The notes: generated from the letters alone by a model not told the origin. DNA of 64,000 nucleotides from Bacteroidales bacterium (GCA_023229245.1 JALNZU010000007.1:1-64000), one strand, 5' to 3'; positions 54,941 to 63,952 are shown, counted from the stretch's first letter. Program-made: numbers and translations.

Positions 54941-55801
54941 TTATTTTTTTGATACTGGTCGTCTTGGTCTTCTTGGGCGTCCACCTTCGTCTGTGGTTCT
55001 GCGTCGGCTATCTTTTTCGTCTTTTTCATCCTCTTCGTCAAATGCTTTCTCTTTTTCGTCTAAGAAATCATCTTCTTCTGCCTCTTTTTCTTCTTGATTT
55101 TTTTCTTTAGCTAATTTACGGTCGTTCAATCCTTCTTCTATAGCTTCTGCCATCAGGCGTATGATCAGAGCGATTGATTTCGATGCGTCGTCGTTGCCCG
55201 GTATAGGGAAAGTGATCAGATTTGGATTAGTATTGGAATCGGTTATGGCGAAGGTTGGTATATTCAGTTTACGTGCTTCGGCCACAGCTATATGCTCCTT
55301 GATGATATCTACTACAAATATTGCAGAAGGCAGGCGATTGAGATCGGCTATACTACCGAGGTTTTTTTCAAGCTTTTCGCGCTCACGCTGAATCTGCAGT
55401 CGTTCCCGTTTTGACAGGTTAAGGTATGCATCGCTTACCATGAGTTTGTCAATATTCGACATTTTGCGAACAGCTTTTCGTATGGTAGCGAAGTTTGTCA
55501 GCATCCCACCCGGCCAACGCTCGGTGACATACGGCATACCTACTTTGGCTATCTCTTCGGCTACAATATTTTTTGCCTGTTTTTTGGTAGCGACAAAGAG
55601 TACCTTTTTTCCTGATCGGGCTAGCTGGCGAAGTGCATTGGCTGCTTCATCAAGCTTAGCCTGTGTTTTATATAAGTCGATGATGTGTATCCCATTACGC
55701 TCCATAAAAATATAGGGTGCCATATTAGGATTCCATTTTCTTTTCAGGTGTCCGAAATGTACACCTGCGTCTAACAATTCTTCAAATGTTACTCTTGACA
55801 T
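54941..55801 (-). CDS. rpsB: 30S ribosomal protein S2 with charged tail
   Basis: S2 joins the 30S subunit late and binds S1. The 286-residue protein shows LLDAGVHFGHLKRKWNPNMA, ATKKQAKNIVAEEA-like ATKKQAKNIV, and DLNRLPSAIFVVDIIKEHIA. After about residue 230 there is a long tail, first strongly acidic (EEKEAEEDDFLDEKEKAFDE), then Arg/Pro-rich (RRPRRPVSKK). Tails occur in related species but this one is long. It follows rpsI after 112 bases that may hold an S2 leader, and precedes tsf. Confidence 0.97.
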   Translation of the reverse strand: MSRVTFEELLDAGVHFGHLKRKWNPNMAPYIFMERNGIHIIDLYKTQAKLDEAANALRQLARSGKKVLFVATKKQAKNIVAEEIAKVGMPYVTERWPGGMLTNFATIRKAVRKMSNIDKLMVSDAYLNLSKRERLQIQREREKLEKNLGSIADLNRLPSAIFVVDIIKEHIAVAEARKLNIPTFAITDSNTNPNLITFPIPGNDDASKSIALIIRLMAEAIEEGLNDRKLAKEKNQEEKEAEEDDFLDEKEKAFDEEDEKDEKDSRRRTTDEGGRPRRPRRPVSKK

Positions 55802-55913
55802 AAAATTAGATTAATTGATGTTTACTTTCACTGGCGCAATCGCTGAGTAGACCTGTTGTGTCAGATGTCTCAACAATTTGGATACTAAACACGATCGTCG
55901 GGCCCGTGCTTGA

Positions 55914-56300
55914 TTAACGTTTACTAAACTGGAATTTCTTACGGGCTTTTGGCTGGCCTGGTTTTTTGCGTTCTACCATTCTTGGATCACGGCGTAGCAG
56001 ACCTTTAGCTTTGAGCGCAGGGCGAAATTCTGGATCAATCTTGCAGAGTGCACGACTTATAGCCAAGCTAAGAGCTTCGGCCTGTCCGTTAAAACCGCCT
56101 CCATTCATATTCACCTTGATATCATATTTATCAAGATTATCGGTAATAGAAAGAGGTTGTGTGACTATAAAATGCAGTATCTCCGTCGGGAAATATTCTT
56201 GATAGTCTCTTTTATTGACGGTAATAGCTCCATTTCCACTTTTCAAATAGATACGTGCTACTGCAGTTTTTCTCCTGCCTAAGGCGTTGATTACTTCCAT
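55914..56300 (-). CDS. rpsI: 30S ribosomal protein S9
   Basis: S9 binds 16S rRNA near the P site with its C-terminal tail. The 128-residue protein begins with NALGRRKTAVARIYLKSGNG and ends KKPGQPKARKKFQFSKR; the final Lys-Arg is the family end that touches P-site tRNA. It follows rplM by 17 bases. Confidence 0.98.
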   Translation of the reverse strand: MEVINALGRRKTAVARIYLKSGNGAITVNKRDYQEYFPTEILHFIVTQPLSITDNLDKYDIKVNMNGGGFNGQAEALSLAISRALCKIDPEFRPALKAKGLLRRDPRMVERKKPGQPKARKKFQFSKR

Positions 56301-56317
56301 TTGTGAGGGCTTGATAG

Positions 56318-56761
56318 TTAAAATTCTATTTTCTTAGGTTGTTGAGCCTGCTGTTTATGTTCAGGACCGGCATATACGTATAGATTACGAAACAACTCGG
56401 CACCTAATCTGTTCTTTGGCAGCATCCCTTTGACGGCATGCTCCAAAACGGCTGTGGGTTTACGCTCTAACTGCTCTTTCACGCTGCGAAAACGCTGCCC
56501 ACCAGGATATCCGGTATAACGAATATAAGTCTTGGTATTCATCTTATTGCCGGTAAGCTGTATCTTCTCGGCATTGATAACGATCACATTATCACCACAA
56601 TCGCTGTGGGGAGTGTAGGTTACTTTATGCTTGCCACGAAGTATCCTGGCGATCTCCGAAGCTAAACGACCCAGTACCTGGCCTTCAGCATCAACAAGTA
56701 CCCATTGTTTATCAGCATTCTCTTTATTGATGCTGGCTGTCTTGTAACTAAGTGTATTCAT
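56318..56761 (-). CDS. rplM: 50S ribosomal protein L13
   Basis: L13 is an early-assembly 50S protein. The 147-residue sequence has WVLVDAEGQVLGRLASEIAR, YTPHSDCGDNVIVINAEKI, RYTGYPGGQRFRS and AVKGMLPKNRLGAELFRNLY, all conserved. It is the first gene of the rplM-rpsI-rpsB-tsf operon and has the best two-part promoter seen in the window upstream. Confidence 0.98.
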   Translation of the reverse strand: MNTLSYKTASINKENADKQWVLVDAEGQVLGRLASEIARILRGKHKVTYTPHSDCGDNVIVINAEKIQLTGNKMNTKTYIRYTGYPGGQRFRSVKEQLERKPTAVLEHAVKGMLPKNRLGAELFRNLYVYAGPEHKQQAQQPKKIEF

Positions 56762-56815
56762 CGACTTTTGTATTTCTGCTTTATGTACAGTAAATCATTT
56801 TCATAAAACGGGGTG

Positions 56816-56847
56816 CAAAAATAGAAACAATTTCTCATACCAACAAA
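56816..56847 (-). promoter_or_regulatory. Promoter of the ribosomal protein operon
   Basis: On the minus strand TTTG (56847-56844), a 20-base spacer and TATTTTTG (56823-56816) match the Bacteroidota -33/-7 consensus at both elements with the right spacing. The rplM leader would be about 49 bases. Confidence 0.75.
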
Positions 56848-57200
56848 TTTACTAACAATATTTTGCAGCGGCAGATTCAATAACAACCCTAAAAATCAGT
56901 CTGAAATAAAAAATCAGCTGCATAAGTTGTTTGAAAACACAAAAAATATCCGACAAATTACATCATATCCCAACGAACTTATCTGTGATAGCAATAAATT
57001 TTTCAATGGAGCGCATGGTTTTTCAAAATATGGTGTCTAACAGATAAACCCTATTGATCAAGCTAAAATAAAACGAACCTTAGCTTACCCAAATGAGTAA
57101 AAAAAGTATAGCAGATTAAAATGGGTTACTAAGTGTAAGAAATAGGTAAATTTTCTACATACAAACTCGTATAATTATAAACAAATCAAATTTTAAACAG
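56824..57200. other. Intergenic region between rplM and the ECF module
   Basis: Part of the 439-base divergent gap between rplM and the secreted-protein gene. Apart from the rplM promoter at its edge I see only A/T-rich sequence. No TAnnTTTG element lies upstream of the gene at 57201, so that gene may use another sigma factor; no repeat or RNA was recognised. Confidence 0.5.
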
Positions 57201-57572
57201 ATGAAAAAGATTGGATGCATTTTATTGATTGCCACATTTTTCTTTACCGGCAATTTATTTTCACAGTCAGCAAATACTAAAGCACCTGTTACACAGGATA
57301 AGACTACTGATTTTCAGCCGGGTCGTTATGTGGACAAAGACAATGATGGCGTATGTGATAACTGGCAGCAACGTCCTTCTCAGGGCAGAGGGCTTCGTTT
57401 TTTAGAACGACAAAACGATACTACACGATACTATAATCCACGTACGGGTCGTAGACCTGCGTTTCGCAATACGTATAGAGGACAGGGTAATCGTGGATTA
57501 TATCGCGGCAGATGTTGGGAATTATGGATAAACGACAGCCTGAGTCAGCCACCGATACAACCTAATAAATAA
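57201..57572 (+). CDS. Small secreted Arg-rich protein with Ca-binding-like motif
   Basis: A 123-residue protein not assigned to a family. A clear signal peptide ends near residue 22 (FTGNLFSQS). The mature part holds DKDNDGVCDNW, which has the D-x-D-x-D-G spacing of calcium-binding loops such as those in thrombospondin type 3 repeats. The second half is rich in Arg, Gly, Tyr and Asn (NPRTGRRPAFRNTYRGQGNR). It is secreted and lies just upstream of the ECF sigma gene on the same strand, 76 bases away, so it could be a target or sensor partner of that system. Confidence 0.8.
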   Translation: MKKIGCILLIATFFFTGNLFSQSANTKAPVTQDKTTDFQPGRYVDKDNDGVCDNWQQRPSQGRGLRFLERQNDTTRYYNPRTGRRPAFRNTYRGQGNRGLYRGRCWELWINDSLSQPPIQPNK

Positions 57573-57609
57573 TGTAAGTGAAGGGATTCCAGGTCAGAGA
57601 GATTTATCG

Positions 57610-57617
57610 TACTTTTG
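57610..57617 (+). promoter_or_regulatory. Promoter element of the sigma-factor operon
   Basis: TACTTTTG matches TAnnTTTG and lies 31 bases before the sigma-factor ATG, giving the operon its own housekeeping-type promoter. Confidence 0.55.
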
Positions 57618-57648
57618 AACTCATGAGCTGGATTGAGCCCTATGCTGT

Positions 57649-58221
57649 ATGCCCAAGCTAAGTGAAAACGAACTGATTGATGCCCTTCAAAAAGGCGATG
57701 AAGCTGCGTACCGATTGTTGATACACAAGTATAACTCTATGATACAGAACGTGATCTATAAAATGGTAGAAGACCAGGACGATACAAAAGATCTGAGTCA
57801 GGAGGTTTGGATACGCATTTGGAAATCTATTGGCAAATTCAGGCGAAAATCGAGCCTGCAAACATGGATATACCGTATTTCTATTCATAGTGCCCTCAAC
57901 CATATCCGTAAGAAACAGCGACTACGATTAGTAAGCTTCTCCCACTCGGATGCGTTGGAATCAACAACTTATGCGGAATCACCTATTGCCAGTGGATTTG
58001 ACAAAATGGATCAGCATGACCAGGCTGCTATCATCAGAAGCGCACTAAACAGATTAACAGCAAAGCAAAAAGCTGCTTTTATACTAAGCAATGCCGAAGG
58101 CCTTAGCAATGCCGAAACGGCTGAAGTACTGGAAACATCCGTCAGTGCCGTAGAATCATTACTCATAAGGGCAAAGCGAAAGTTAAAACAAGAATTATTA
58201 AACTCATACCTCTCAGAATAA
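57649..58221 (+). CDS. ECF-type RNA polymerase sigma factor
   Basis: A 190-residue sigma-70 family protein with only regions 2 and 4. Region 2 shows DEAAYRLLIHKYNSMIQNVI, DDTKDLSQEVWIRIWKSIGKF and SSLQTWIYRISIHSALNHIR; region 4 has RLTAKQKAAFILSNAEGLSN and ETAEVLETSVSAVESLLIRAKRKL, in part, the helix-turn-helix. Such factors turn on envelope stress genes. Its stop overlaps the anti-sigma start by one base (TAATG), so the two are made together. Confidence 0.95.
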   Translation: MPKLSENELIDALQKGDEAAYRLLIHKYNSMIQNVIYKMVEDQDDTKDLSQEVWIRIWKSIGKFRRKSSLQTWIYRISIHSALNHIRKKQRLRLVSFSHSDALESTTYAESPIASGFDKMDQHDQAAIIRSALNRLTAKQKAAFILSNAEGLSNAETAEVLETSVSAVESLLIRAKRKLKQELLNSYLSE

Positions 58222-58661
58222 TGGCAACCCAAGCTTCGGAATGTACGACATATCGCAACTTGATGTTAGAAGATATAGTTGGTAGTTTATCAGCTACCGA
58301 ACAGGAGACTTTGCAGCAACATTTAAAAAGCTGCTCCTCTTGTTTCAAGCAATATGCCACATTAAAAGTAGGAATGGAAGTATGGCGACAGCCTAGCCAT
58401 TTCATCCCGGATGAAGAAATGATACACTTAGTTACACAGAAGTCGCACAAAATAGTATTCGACTTCTTTAGCGTCTATACGGTTCGTTCATTAGCATCTG
58501 TAGCAGCTGCCATATTGATTGGAATAGGAATTGGACTGGCAATACCCAAATATGACGCAAGCAAGTACAGCTCTTATTCTGCGTTACAGGATTATTATGT
58601 AGACATGATTTCTGATGATATTTTTAGTTTCGATCTGTTTGATGAATACCCATTGCCATGA
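58221..58661 (+). CDS. Membrane anti-sigma factor with zinc-finger motif
   Basis: A 146-residue protein whose N-terminus (LSATEQETLQQHLKSCSSCF) is the zf-HC2-like anti-sigma motif, His-x3-Cys-x2-Cys, that holds the sigma factor. One membrane helix follows (VRSLASVAAAILIGIGIGLA), then about 40 periplasmic residues rich in Tyr, Ser and Asp. It overlaps the sigma gene by one base and the next gene by four (ATGA). This arrangement is the usual one for a sigma/anti-sigma pair in Bacteroidota. Confidence 0.9.
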   Translation: MATQASECTTYRNLMLEDIVGSLSATEQETLQQHLKSCSSCFKQYATLKVGMEVWRQPSHFIPDEEMIHLVTQKSHKIVFDFFSVYTVRSLASVAAAILIGIGIGLAIPKYDASKYSSYSALQDYYVDMISDDIFSFDLFDEYPLP

Positions 58662-59179
58662 GACGAACCTTTTCCAACCCATACAAAGCCTGGTTTTTTA
58701 TCATTCTGTTGATACTTATCACTGTTGTAACAGCTTGGTTAGTAAGTTGGCAACGGCAACAGCCTAAGGTAGTCACCGGATATGGACAGGGGTTTACTAC
58801 TTTTCGTCAGCAAATGAGATTCGACACCGTTCAAACGGCCGATTATAATCAGTTTCTTCAGAATTATCAAAATCAGATTGCTCCATACAAGCGTGAGTTA
58901 TGGGAATTGCAGGAAGCAAGCTTAGAGCTTATCAGTCAGGAGCAGGCTGATAGCACCCAGCTGATTGCACTTTCTCAAAAAATGGCTGAGGTACAGCATC
59001 AAATCAGAATGGAGACCTACCGTCACCTGAATAAAGTACAAGAGATCAGCAGCCCCGAACAACAACAAATACTCCATTGGCTTTATAGAGAGCTGCTTCT
59101 TGAAAACAAAGCCCGATACGGTATGCAGCAAGGGCCTGCTTATAAGAACCGTGGGCGACACCGGCATGGAAGAAGATAA
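58658..59179 (+). CDS. Membrane-anchored Spy/CpxP-like periplasmic protein
   Basis: A 173-residue protein with one N-terminal membrane helix (AWFFIILLILITVVTAWLVS) and a periplasmic all-helical part. Its middle (YKRELWELQEASLELISQEQ, then QKMAEVQHQIRMETYRHLNK) resembles the hairpins of Spy/CpxP/heavy-metal sensor proteins, which bind misfolded proteins or metals. The tail is rich in Arg and His (RGRHRHGRR). It overlaps the anti-sigma gene by four bases, which argues that it works in the same signal. It may tune release of the sigma factor; this is inferred. Confidence 0.8.
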   Translation: MRRTFSNPYKAWFFIILLILITVVTAWLVSWQRQQPKVVTGYGQGFTTFRQQMRFDTVQTADYNQFLQNYQNQIAPYKRELWELQEASLELISQEQADSTQLIALSQKMAEVQHQIRMETYRHLNKVQEISSPEQQQILHWLYRELLLENKARYGMQQGPAYKNRGRHRHGRR

Positions 59180-59422
59180 ACACTAAAACTCTTCATTTCA
59201 TCCACAACTTTTCAATAAAACATCAATAAGCCCGAATAATAACCTTCTGATTGCTTATTACAGATAAGTTGCCAGTCTTCTATCTTTCATCTGACGGCAA
59301 AGCCTTATACAATTTACGGCAAACAATTGGATTCATACCTGATTTTACGCTGACTTTGGTTCCAGATACTGCTAAAACAAAATTAGGTATCAAGTGTTTA
59401 TAAGATACTAAACACACAAGTA

Positions 59423-60157
59423 ATGACCCAATATACAAACGGATTAACGCAACTTGTCAGCGGAGGCCGATTCAAAAACGGAAACGGATCTAAGCTGCAT
59501 AATCTGAAAGAAGAAGAATATTTTGGTGATAATCATATCGCCTCCGGTATAGAAACACCTTTAAAACCCGATGCCTTTGTTTTAGACGATCAGTCAAAGA
59601 TGGAAATCATTGAACATCATTTTGAACAGATCATGGAAACTTTAGGCCTTGATCTGACTGACGACAGCCTGCGCGGAACTCCGCATCGGGTAGCTAAAAT
59701 GTTTGTCAAAGAAATTTTTTACGGATTACATCCTAACAACAAACCAACTATCTCTGTTTTTGAGAATAAGTTTCGATATGGACAAATCTTAGTAGAAAAA
59801 AACATCCGGCTGAACTCATTTTGCGAACATCATTTTTTACCTATCACAGGTAAGGCTCACATAGGGTATATCTCGACAGGCACAGTCATTGGGCTTTCCA
59901 AGATCAACCGCTTAGTCGATTATTATTCCCATCGCCCGCAAGTTCAGGAACGCTTGACAGTACAAATTGCTGCCGAGCTTAAGCAGGTACTCAAGACAGA
60001 AGACGTAGCCGTGCTGATAGAAGCAACCCATATGTGCGTATCATGCCGCGGAATACGGGATGAGAGCAGTTCTACGCTTACTACCGAATATAGTGGTGCG
60101 TTCAACCAGGATAAGATAAGACAAGAGTTTCTTCGCTATGTGGATCATAACATATAA
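59423..60157 (+). CDS. folE: GTP cyclohydrolase I
   Basis: FolE turns GTP into dihydroneopterin triphosphate, the first step to folate. The 244-residue protein has the active-site motifs NSFCEHHFLPITGKAHIGYI and THMCVSCRGI; the His and two Cys bind the zinc. The N-terminal 75 residues lead into DDSLRGTPHRVAKMFVKEIF. It is longer than the usual 200-220 residues because of an N-terminal extension, probably not catalytic. It is alone, convergent with the phosphatase-type gene. Confidence 0.95.
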   Translation: MTQYTNGLTQLVSGGRFKNGNGSKLHNLKEEEYFGDNHIASGIETPLKPDAFVLDDQSKMEIIEHHFEQIMETLGLDLTDDSLRGTPHRVAKMFVKEIFYGLHPNNKPTISVFENKFRYGQILVEKNIRLNSFCEHHFLPITGKAHIGYISTGTVIGLSKINRLVDYYSHRPQVQERLTVQIAAELKQVLKTEDVAVLIEATHMCVSCRGIRDESSSTLTTEYSGAFNQDKIRQEFLRYVDHNI

Positions 60158-60229
60158 GAGAAACCACGAAAAGACACTTTACGTAGATAGGATCCAAACT
60201 TGTCATGAGTAAAACAAGTTGTGAAAGAT

Positions 60230-61270
60230 TTATTTAACTTCTTTAATAATAAGTATATAGCTTGGGAAATGATCGCTATACCCTCCTTGATGTTCTGTCC
60301 CAACAAAAGTACGCCATGGATACCCTTTGAATCTACCACTTCGTTGGGTCAGTTCAGGTTTATTATACACTTTCGCCGTTTTAAACCTATAGCTTGAATA
60401 ATCCTCACCCAGGAACTCATGGCTGATGATCAGCTGGTCGAACAGGCTCCATGTATCTCTCCATGCATTTGATCCTATTCCCTTTTTATACAACGCATAC
60501 ATAGGGTTAAACAGTTCACCTTCTTTCAGGTTTTTTTGAGATCCTTTAGCTCTCAATCCTTCTATCAGGCTTTTATTGTTAGGGTTGTCGTTCATATCGC
60601 CCATCACCACTATCTTAGCTTGTGGGCCGGACATGAGCAACGAGTCTACTATATGCCGGGCTAATTTAGCAGCTTCCATTCGTAAAGGCAGCGATCGTTT
60701 TTCGCCTCCCCGCCTTGAAGGCCAGTGCCCTACAATAAAGTGCATAAGCTCTCCATCAAACAAGCCGGATACAACAAGCTGATCGCGGGTATAGAAATTC
60801 GGTATCCCATCTAGTTGCAAAGTATATGATTTAGAATGTAGCAGGTGAAAATACTTTGGCTGATAAATAAGTCCTACATCTACTCCACGTCTGTCAGGTG
60901 AATCATAATGAACTATTTCATAATTGCGGTCTTTGATACCTGCCTGCGATATCAGGTCTTCAACTACAGCTCTGTTTTCTATCTCAGCTAAACCCACTAT
61001 AGCTGGTCCATCAGGTGTGAAATCTGTTCCAATACCTGCTATCACCTGCGCAAGTCTGTCAAGCTTATTCAGATAACGTTCGGTATTCCATCGGTTAGCT
61101 CCATCAGGCAAAAACTCTTCATCCCGTACCATAGGATCGTCTATGGTATCAAACAAATTCTCCACATTATAAAAAGCAATGACAGCTGCTTGAAATAACC
61201 GGTTCTCCTGCGCATGAAGACAAAAGGAAAAGGGCAATAAAAGGATCAAAATTTTTAAAAAATTCCGCAT
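60230..61270 (-). CDS. Secreted endonuclease/exonuclease/phosphatase-family protein
   Basis: A 346-residue protein with a signal peptide (LKILILLLPFSFCLHAQE) and the EEP fold. Seen are IAFYNVENLFDT, VGLAEIENR (metal Glu), HWPSRRGG and VVMGDMNDNPNNKS, plus the C-terminal SDHFP with the catalytic Asp-His. Members cut nucleic acids or phosphate esters; which one here is not known. It is divergent from the TonB receptor gene across about 160 bases, a neighbourhood seen in other Bacteroidota, which would fit shared use of a substrate taken up through that receptor. Confidence 0.88.
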   Translation of the reverse strand: MRNFLKILILLLPFSFCLHAQENRLFQAAVIAFYNVENLFDTIDDPMVRDEEFLPDGANRWNTERYLNKLDRLAQVIAGIGTDFTPDGPAIVGLAEIENRAVVEDLISQAGIKDRNYEIVHYDSPDRRGVDVGLIYQPKYFHLLHSKSYTLQLDGIPNFYTRDQLVVSGLFDGELMHFIVGHWPSRRGGEKRSLPLRMEAAKLARHIVDSLLMSGPQAKIVVMGDMNDNPNNKSLIEGLRAKGSQKNLKEGELFNPMYALYKKGIGSNAWRDTWSLFDQLIISHEFLGEDYSSYRFKTAKVYNKPELTQRSGRFKGYPWRTFVGTEHQGGYSDHFPSYILIIKEVK

Positions 61271-61402
61271 ATACTATTTTATCAGTTACGCTTATATCAG
61301 ATCGCTAACCACAGGAGCCTTATGACATGCAATTCAATCTGATAAGTGCTACAAACATACGGAAATCGTTTTGGAAATCAGGCAATTCTTCTTCTAATGC
61401 CT

Positions 61403-61410
61403 TACCTTTG
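61403..61410 (+). promoter_or_regulatory. Promoter element of the TonB receptor gene
   Basis: TACCTTTG matches the -7 consensus, so transcription would start near 61416. This rules out the earlier GTG at 61346 as start codon and leaves ATG 61430 or 61436. Confidence 0.55.
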
Positions 61411-61429
61411 TATGGTGATTTCTTTTAAG

Positions 61430-63952
61430 ATGTATATGAGGACAAGATGGATTCTTCTGATCTGTTTATTTCTTTCTCTGTATGCCACAGGCCAGAGGGA
61501 TACAACGTTTATCGCCATTCCTCAGCCTGCTTTACCAGCTGTGATCCTCCTGGAATCGGATTTTGAGGAAGGAAGCACTTCTGCTGATATTTCAAGTTTA
61601 CTACAATCGTCGCGCGATATTTTTGTATCAACTGCCGGATTCAACTTTGGTACTATGCGGTATCGCATACGAGGCTTTGATTCAGAGAATACGAAGGTGT
61701 TGTTCAATGGTGTAGAGATGAATGATCTTGAGACGGGTAGGGCAAGCTGGTCGAGCTGGGGCGGTTTGAATGATGCCGTGCGTTTGACAGAAGTAGCCAA
61801 TGGCGTTGGAGCTTTCGACTGGTCTTTTGGAGGATTAGGTGGTGCCACAAATATATTAGCCCGAGCTTCGGCCTATCGTAAGACGACCAACCTAAGCTAT
61901 TCAGCTTCTAACCGAAGTTATAACAACAGGTTGATGTTCTTATACGCCACTGCCATGCAGGAGAATGGCTGGGCATTGAGCTTATCAGGTTCCAGACGAT
62001 GGGCACAGGAGAGCTATGTACCGGGAACTTTTTATGACGCATGGGCATATTTCTTATCCATCGAAAAGAAAATCAATCCTCAACATAGCATTGGATTTAT
62101 TGGGTTTGCGGCCCCTACCAAACGCGCCTACTCCGGTGTTTCCGTGCTAGAGGCTTATACTTTGGCCGGGACAACCTATTACAATTCCAACTGGGGCTAT
62201 CAAAACGGAGAAGTGCGCAATGCCCGTGTGAGTAACTATCACCAGCCGATGCTTCAGTTGACCCATTACTGGACACCCTCTCAGAAGACAACTATGCAGT
62301 CAACCGCCTACTACTGGTTCGGACGTGGTGGAGCATCAGCTTTAGAATGGAACGAAGCTGATGACCCACGACCTGATTATTACCGCAACCTGCCCTCCTA
62401 CTGGAAACAACGTGACGATACCGATAATTACCTTTATTACCTTGAAAAATGGAGCCTTGATGAGTCATTTCGTCAACTGCAATGGGATCATTTTTATTTT
62501 GCAAATACTAAAAATTTAGCTACTGTCAATAATGCGAATGGGATAGAGGGAAATTCTAAGACAGGTTACAAATCTAAATTCATTGTGGAAGACCGTCGCA
62601 TGGACAAGCAGCAGCTTGGCTTACATATCAATTGGCAACATCAATTGACCTCTGTCATCCGTTTTACAGCTGGATTCTCGGCTGCTCAGCTTAAAACGCA
62701 TCATCATAAACGCATACTCGACTTATTGGGAGGCGATTACTGGTTAGATATAGATAAATATTCGGAGCAGGAGCCATTTCAGATTACTACAGCAGCTCAG
62801 AGCGATCTGCGTAATCCCAACAGGGTGACAGAAGAAGGTGATGTGTTTGGCTACGATTACACCGCAAATACCGATCAGGCTCAGCTATGGGGGCAAGCTG
62901 AATGGAAGCTGCCACGATTGGAAATATATGGTGCTGCAAACCTCAGCGGTACCCGTTTCTGGCGCACAGGTCATATGCAAAACGGCAGATTCCCTGATCA
63001 TTCATATGGTGATTCGGAAAAGAACAGCTTTCTGAACTATGGAATAAAAACTGGTGCAAGTTATGCCATTGACGGACGTAACTATATAGTATTCAACGGT
63101 GGCCTGCTAACACGTGCCCCTTATTTCAGAGACGCATACATCTCGCCACGTACACGCGACTTTACCGTTGACAACCTAAAAAATGAATCACTGTTTTCGG
63201 GAGATATAAGCTATGTAGTTCGTACACCTGCAATAAAAGGACGACTAACTATCTACCATGCCGAGATACACAACAATATGTGGGTACGTAGTTATTATCA
63301 CGAAGACTTCCGAAACTTTGTAAACTATATTATGACCGATATTAACCAACGAAGCCAAGGGATAGAGTTGGGTATTGAAGCTAATATATCTCCCACAACA
63401 TCAATGCATGCGGTTGCTGGCCACGGGCAGCAAATTATCACCAACAGACCCAATGTTACCATTGCTATCGATAATAATGCCCGGCTATTAGCTGACAACC
63501 GAACCGTGTATCTTAAAAACTACTATGCAGGTGGTGCTCCTCAAACCATCCTTTCGGCAGGAGTGCGATATAATGCACCTACATATTGGTTCGCAGGACT
63601 GACCGTCAATTATTTCGACAACACTTATCTGGAATCTAACCCGGATAATCATACAGCCGAAGCTATGAGGCATTATAACGAAGGTGACATACGTATCGAA
63701 AAGCTTCTGAATCAGATCAAGCTTGACCCGGGTTATACGCTCGACTTTTTTGGCGGCAAATCATGGCGAATAAAAAACAACTATATTGCCCTCAACATCA
63801 GTATTAACAATCTGCTCAACAGTAAAGATATGATAATATGGGGGTTTGAGCAACTTCGAACCGATCTGAATGATCCCGCACGGTTCCCTGAAAAATATGC
63901 ATATATGTACGGTACGACATTTTTCATCAATCTTTCATACAGAATGCAATAA
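61430..63952 (+). CDS. TonB-dependent outer membrane receptor
   Basis: An 840-residue outer membrane transporter. After a signal peptide (WILLICLFLSLYATGQRD) the plug domain begins with little N-terminal extension: no carboxypeptidase-like domain is present, unlike SusC-type receptors. The plug reads DISSLLQSSRDIFVSTAGFN, YRIRGFDSENTKVLFNGVEM and TNILARASAYRKTTNLSYSA; the rest is barrel strands rich in Tyr, Trp and Asn and ends SYRMQ. No SusD partner follows. The substrate is unknown; the divergent phosphatase-type gene may hint at a phosphate-containing molecule. The start could also be ATG 61436. Confidence 0.88.
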   Translation: MYMRTRWILLICLFLSLYATGQRDTTFIAIPQPALPAVILLESDFEEGSTSADISSLLQSSRDIFVSTAGFNFGTMRYRIRGFDSENTKVLFNGVEMNDLETGRASWSSWGGLNDAVRLTEVANGVGAFDWSFGGLGGATNILARASAYRKTTNLSYSASNRSYNNRLMFLYATAMQENGWALSLSGSRRWAQESYVPGTFYDAWAYFLSIEKKINPQHSIGFIGFAAPTKRAYSGVSVLEAYTLAGTTYYNSNWGYQNGEVRNARVSNYHQPMLQLTHYWTPSQKTTMQSTAYYWFGRGGASALEWNEADDPRPDYYRNLPSYWKQRDDTDNYLYYLEKWSLDESFRQLQWDHFYFANTKNLATVNNANGIEGNSKTGYKSKFIVEDRRMDKQQLGLHINWQHQLTSVIRFTAGFSAAQLKTHHHKRILDLLGGDYWLDIDKYSEQEPFQITTAAQSDLRNPNRVTEEGDVFGYDYTANTDQAQLWGQAEWKLPRLEIYGAANLSGTRFWRTGHMQNGRFPDHSYGDSEKNSFLNYGIKTGASYAIDGRNYIVFNGGLLTRAPYFRDAYISPRTRDFTVDNLKNESLFSGDISYVVRTPAIKGRLTIYHAEIHNNMWVRSYYHEDFRNFVNYIMTDINQRSQGIELGIEANISPTTSMHAVAGHGQQIITNRPNVTIAIDNNARLLADNRTVYLKNYYAGGAPQTILSAGVRYNAPTYWFAGLTVNYFDNTYLESNPDNHTAEAMRHYNEGDIRIEKLLNQIKLDPGYTLDFFGGKSWRIKNNYIALNISINNLLNSKDMIIWGFEQLRTDLNDPARFPEKYAYMYGTTFFINLSYRMQ

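Noticed and set aside
57016..57057. Short ORF (13 codons, MERMVFQNMVSNR) in the rplM/ECF gap
   Set aside because: No promoter, no unusual composition and no overlap with other signals; such frames are expected by chance.
59384..59412. Imperfect inverted repeat TTAGGTATC/GATACTAA before folE
   Set aside because: It needs a bulged base, has a 12-base loop and no T run; it could be chance in A/T-rich DNA and no folE regulator site is known to me to match it.
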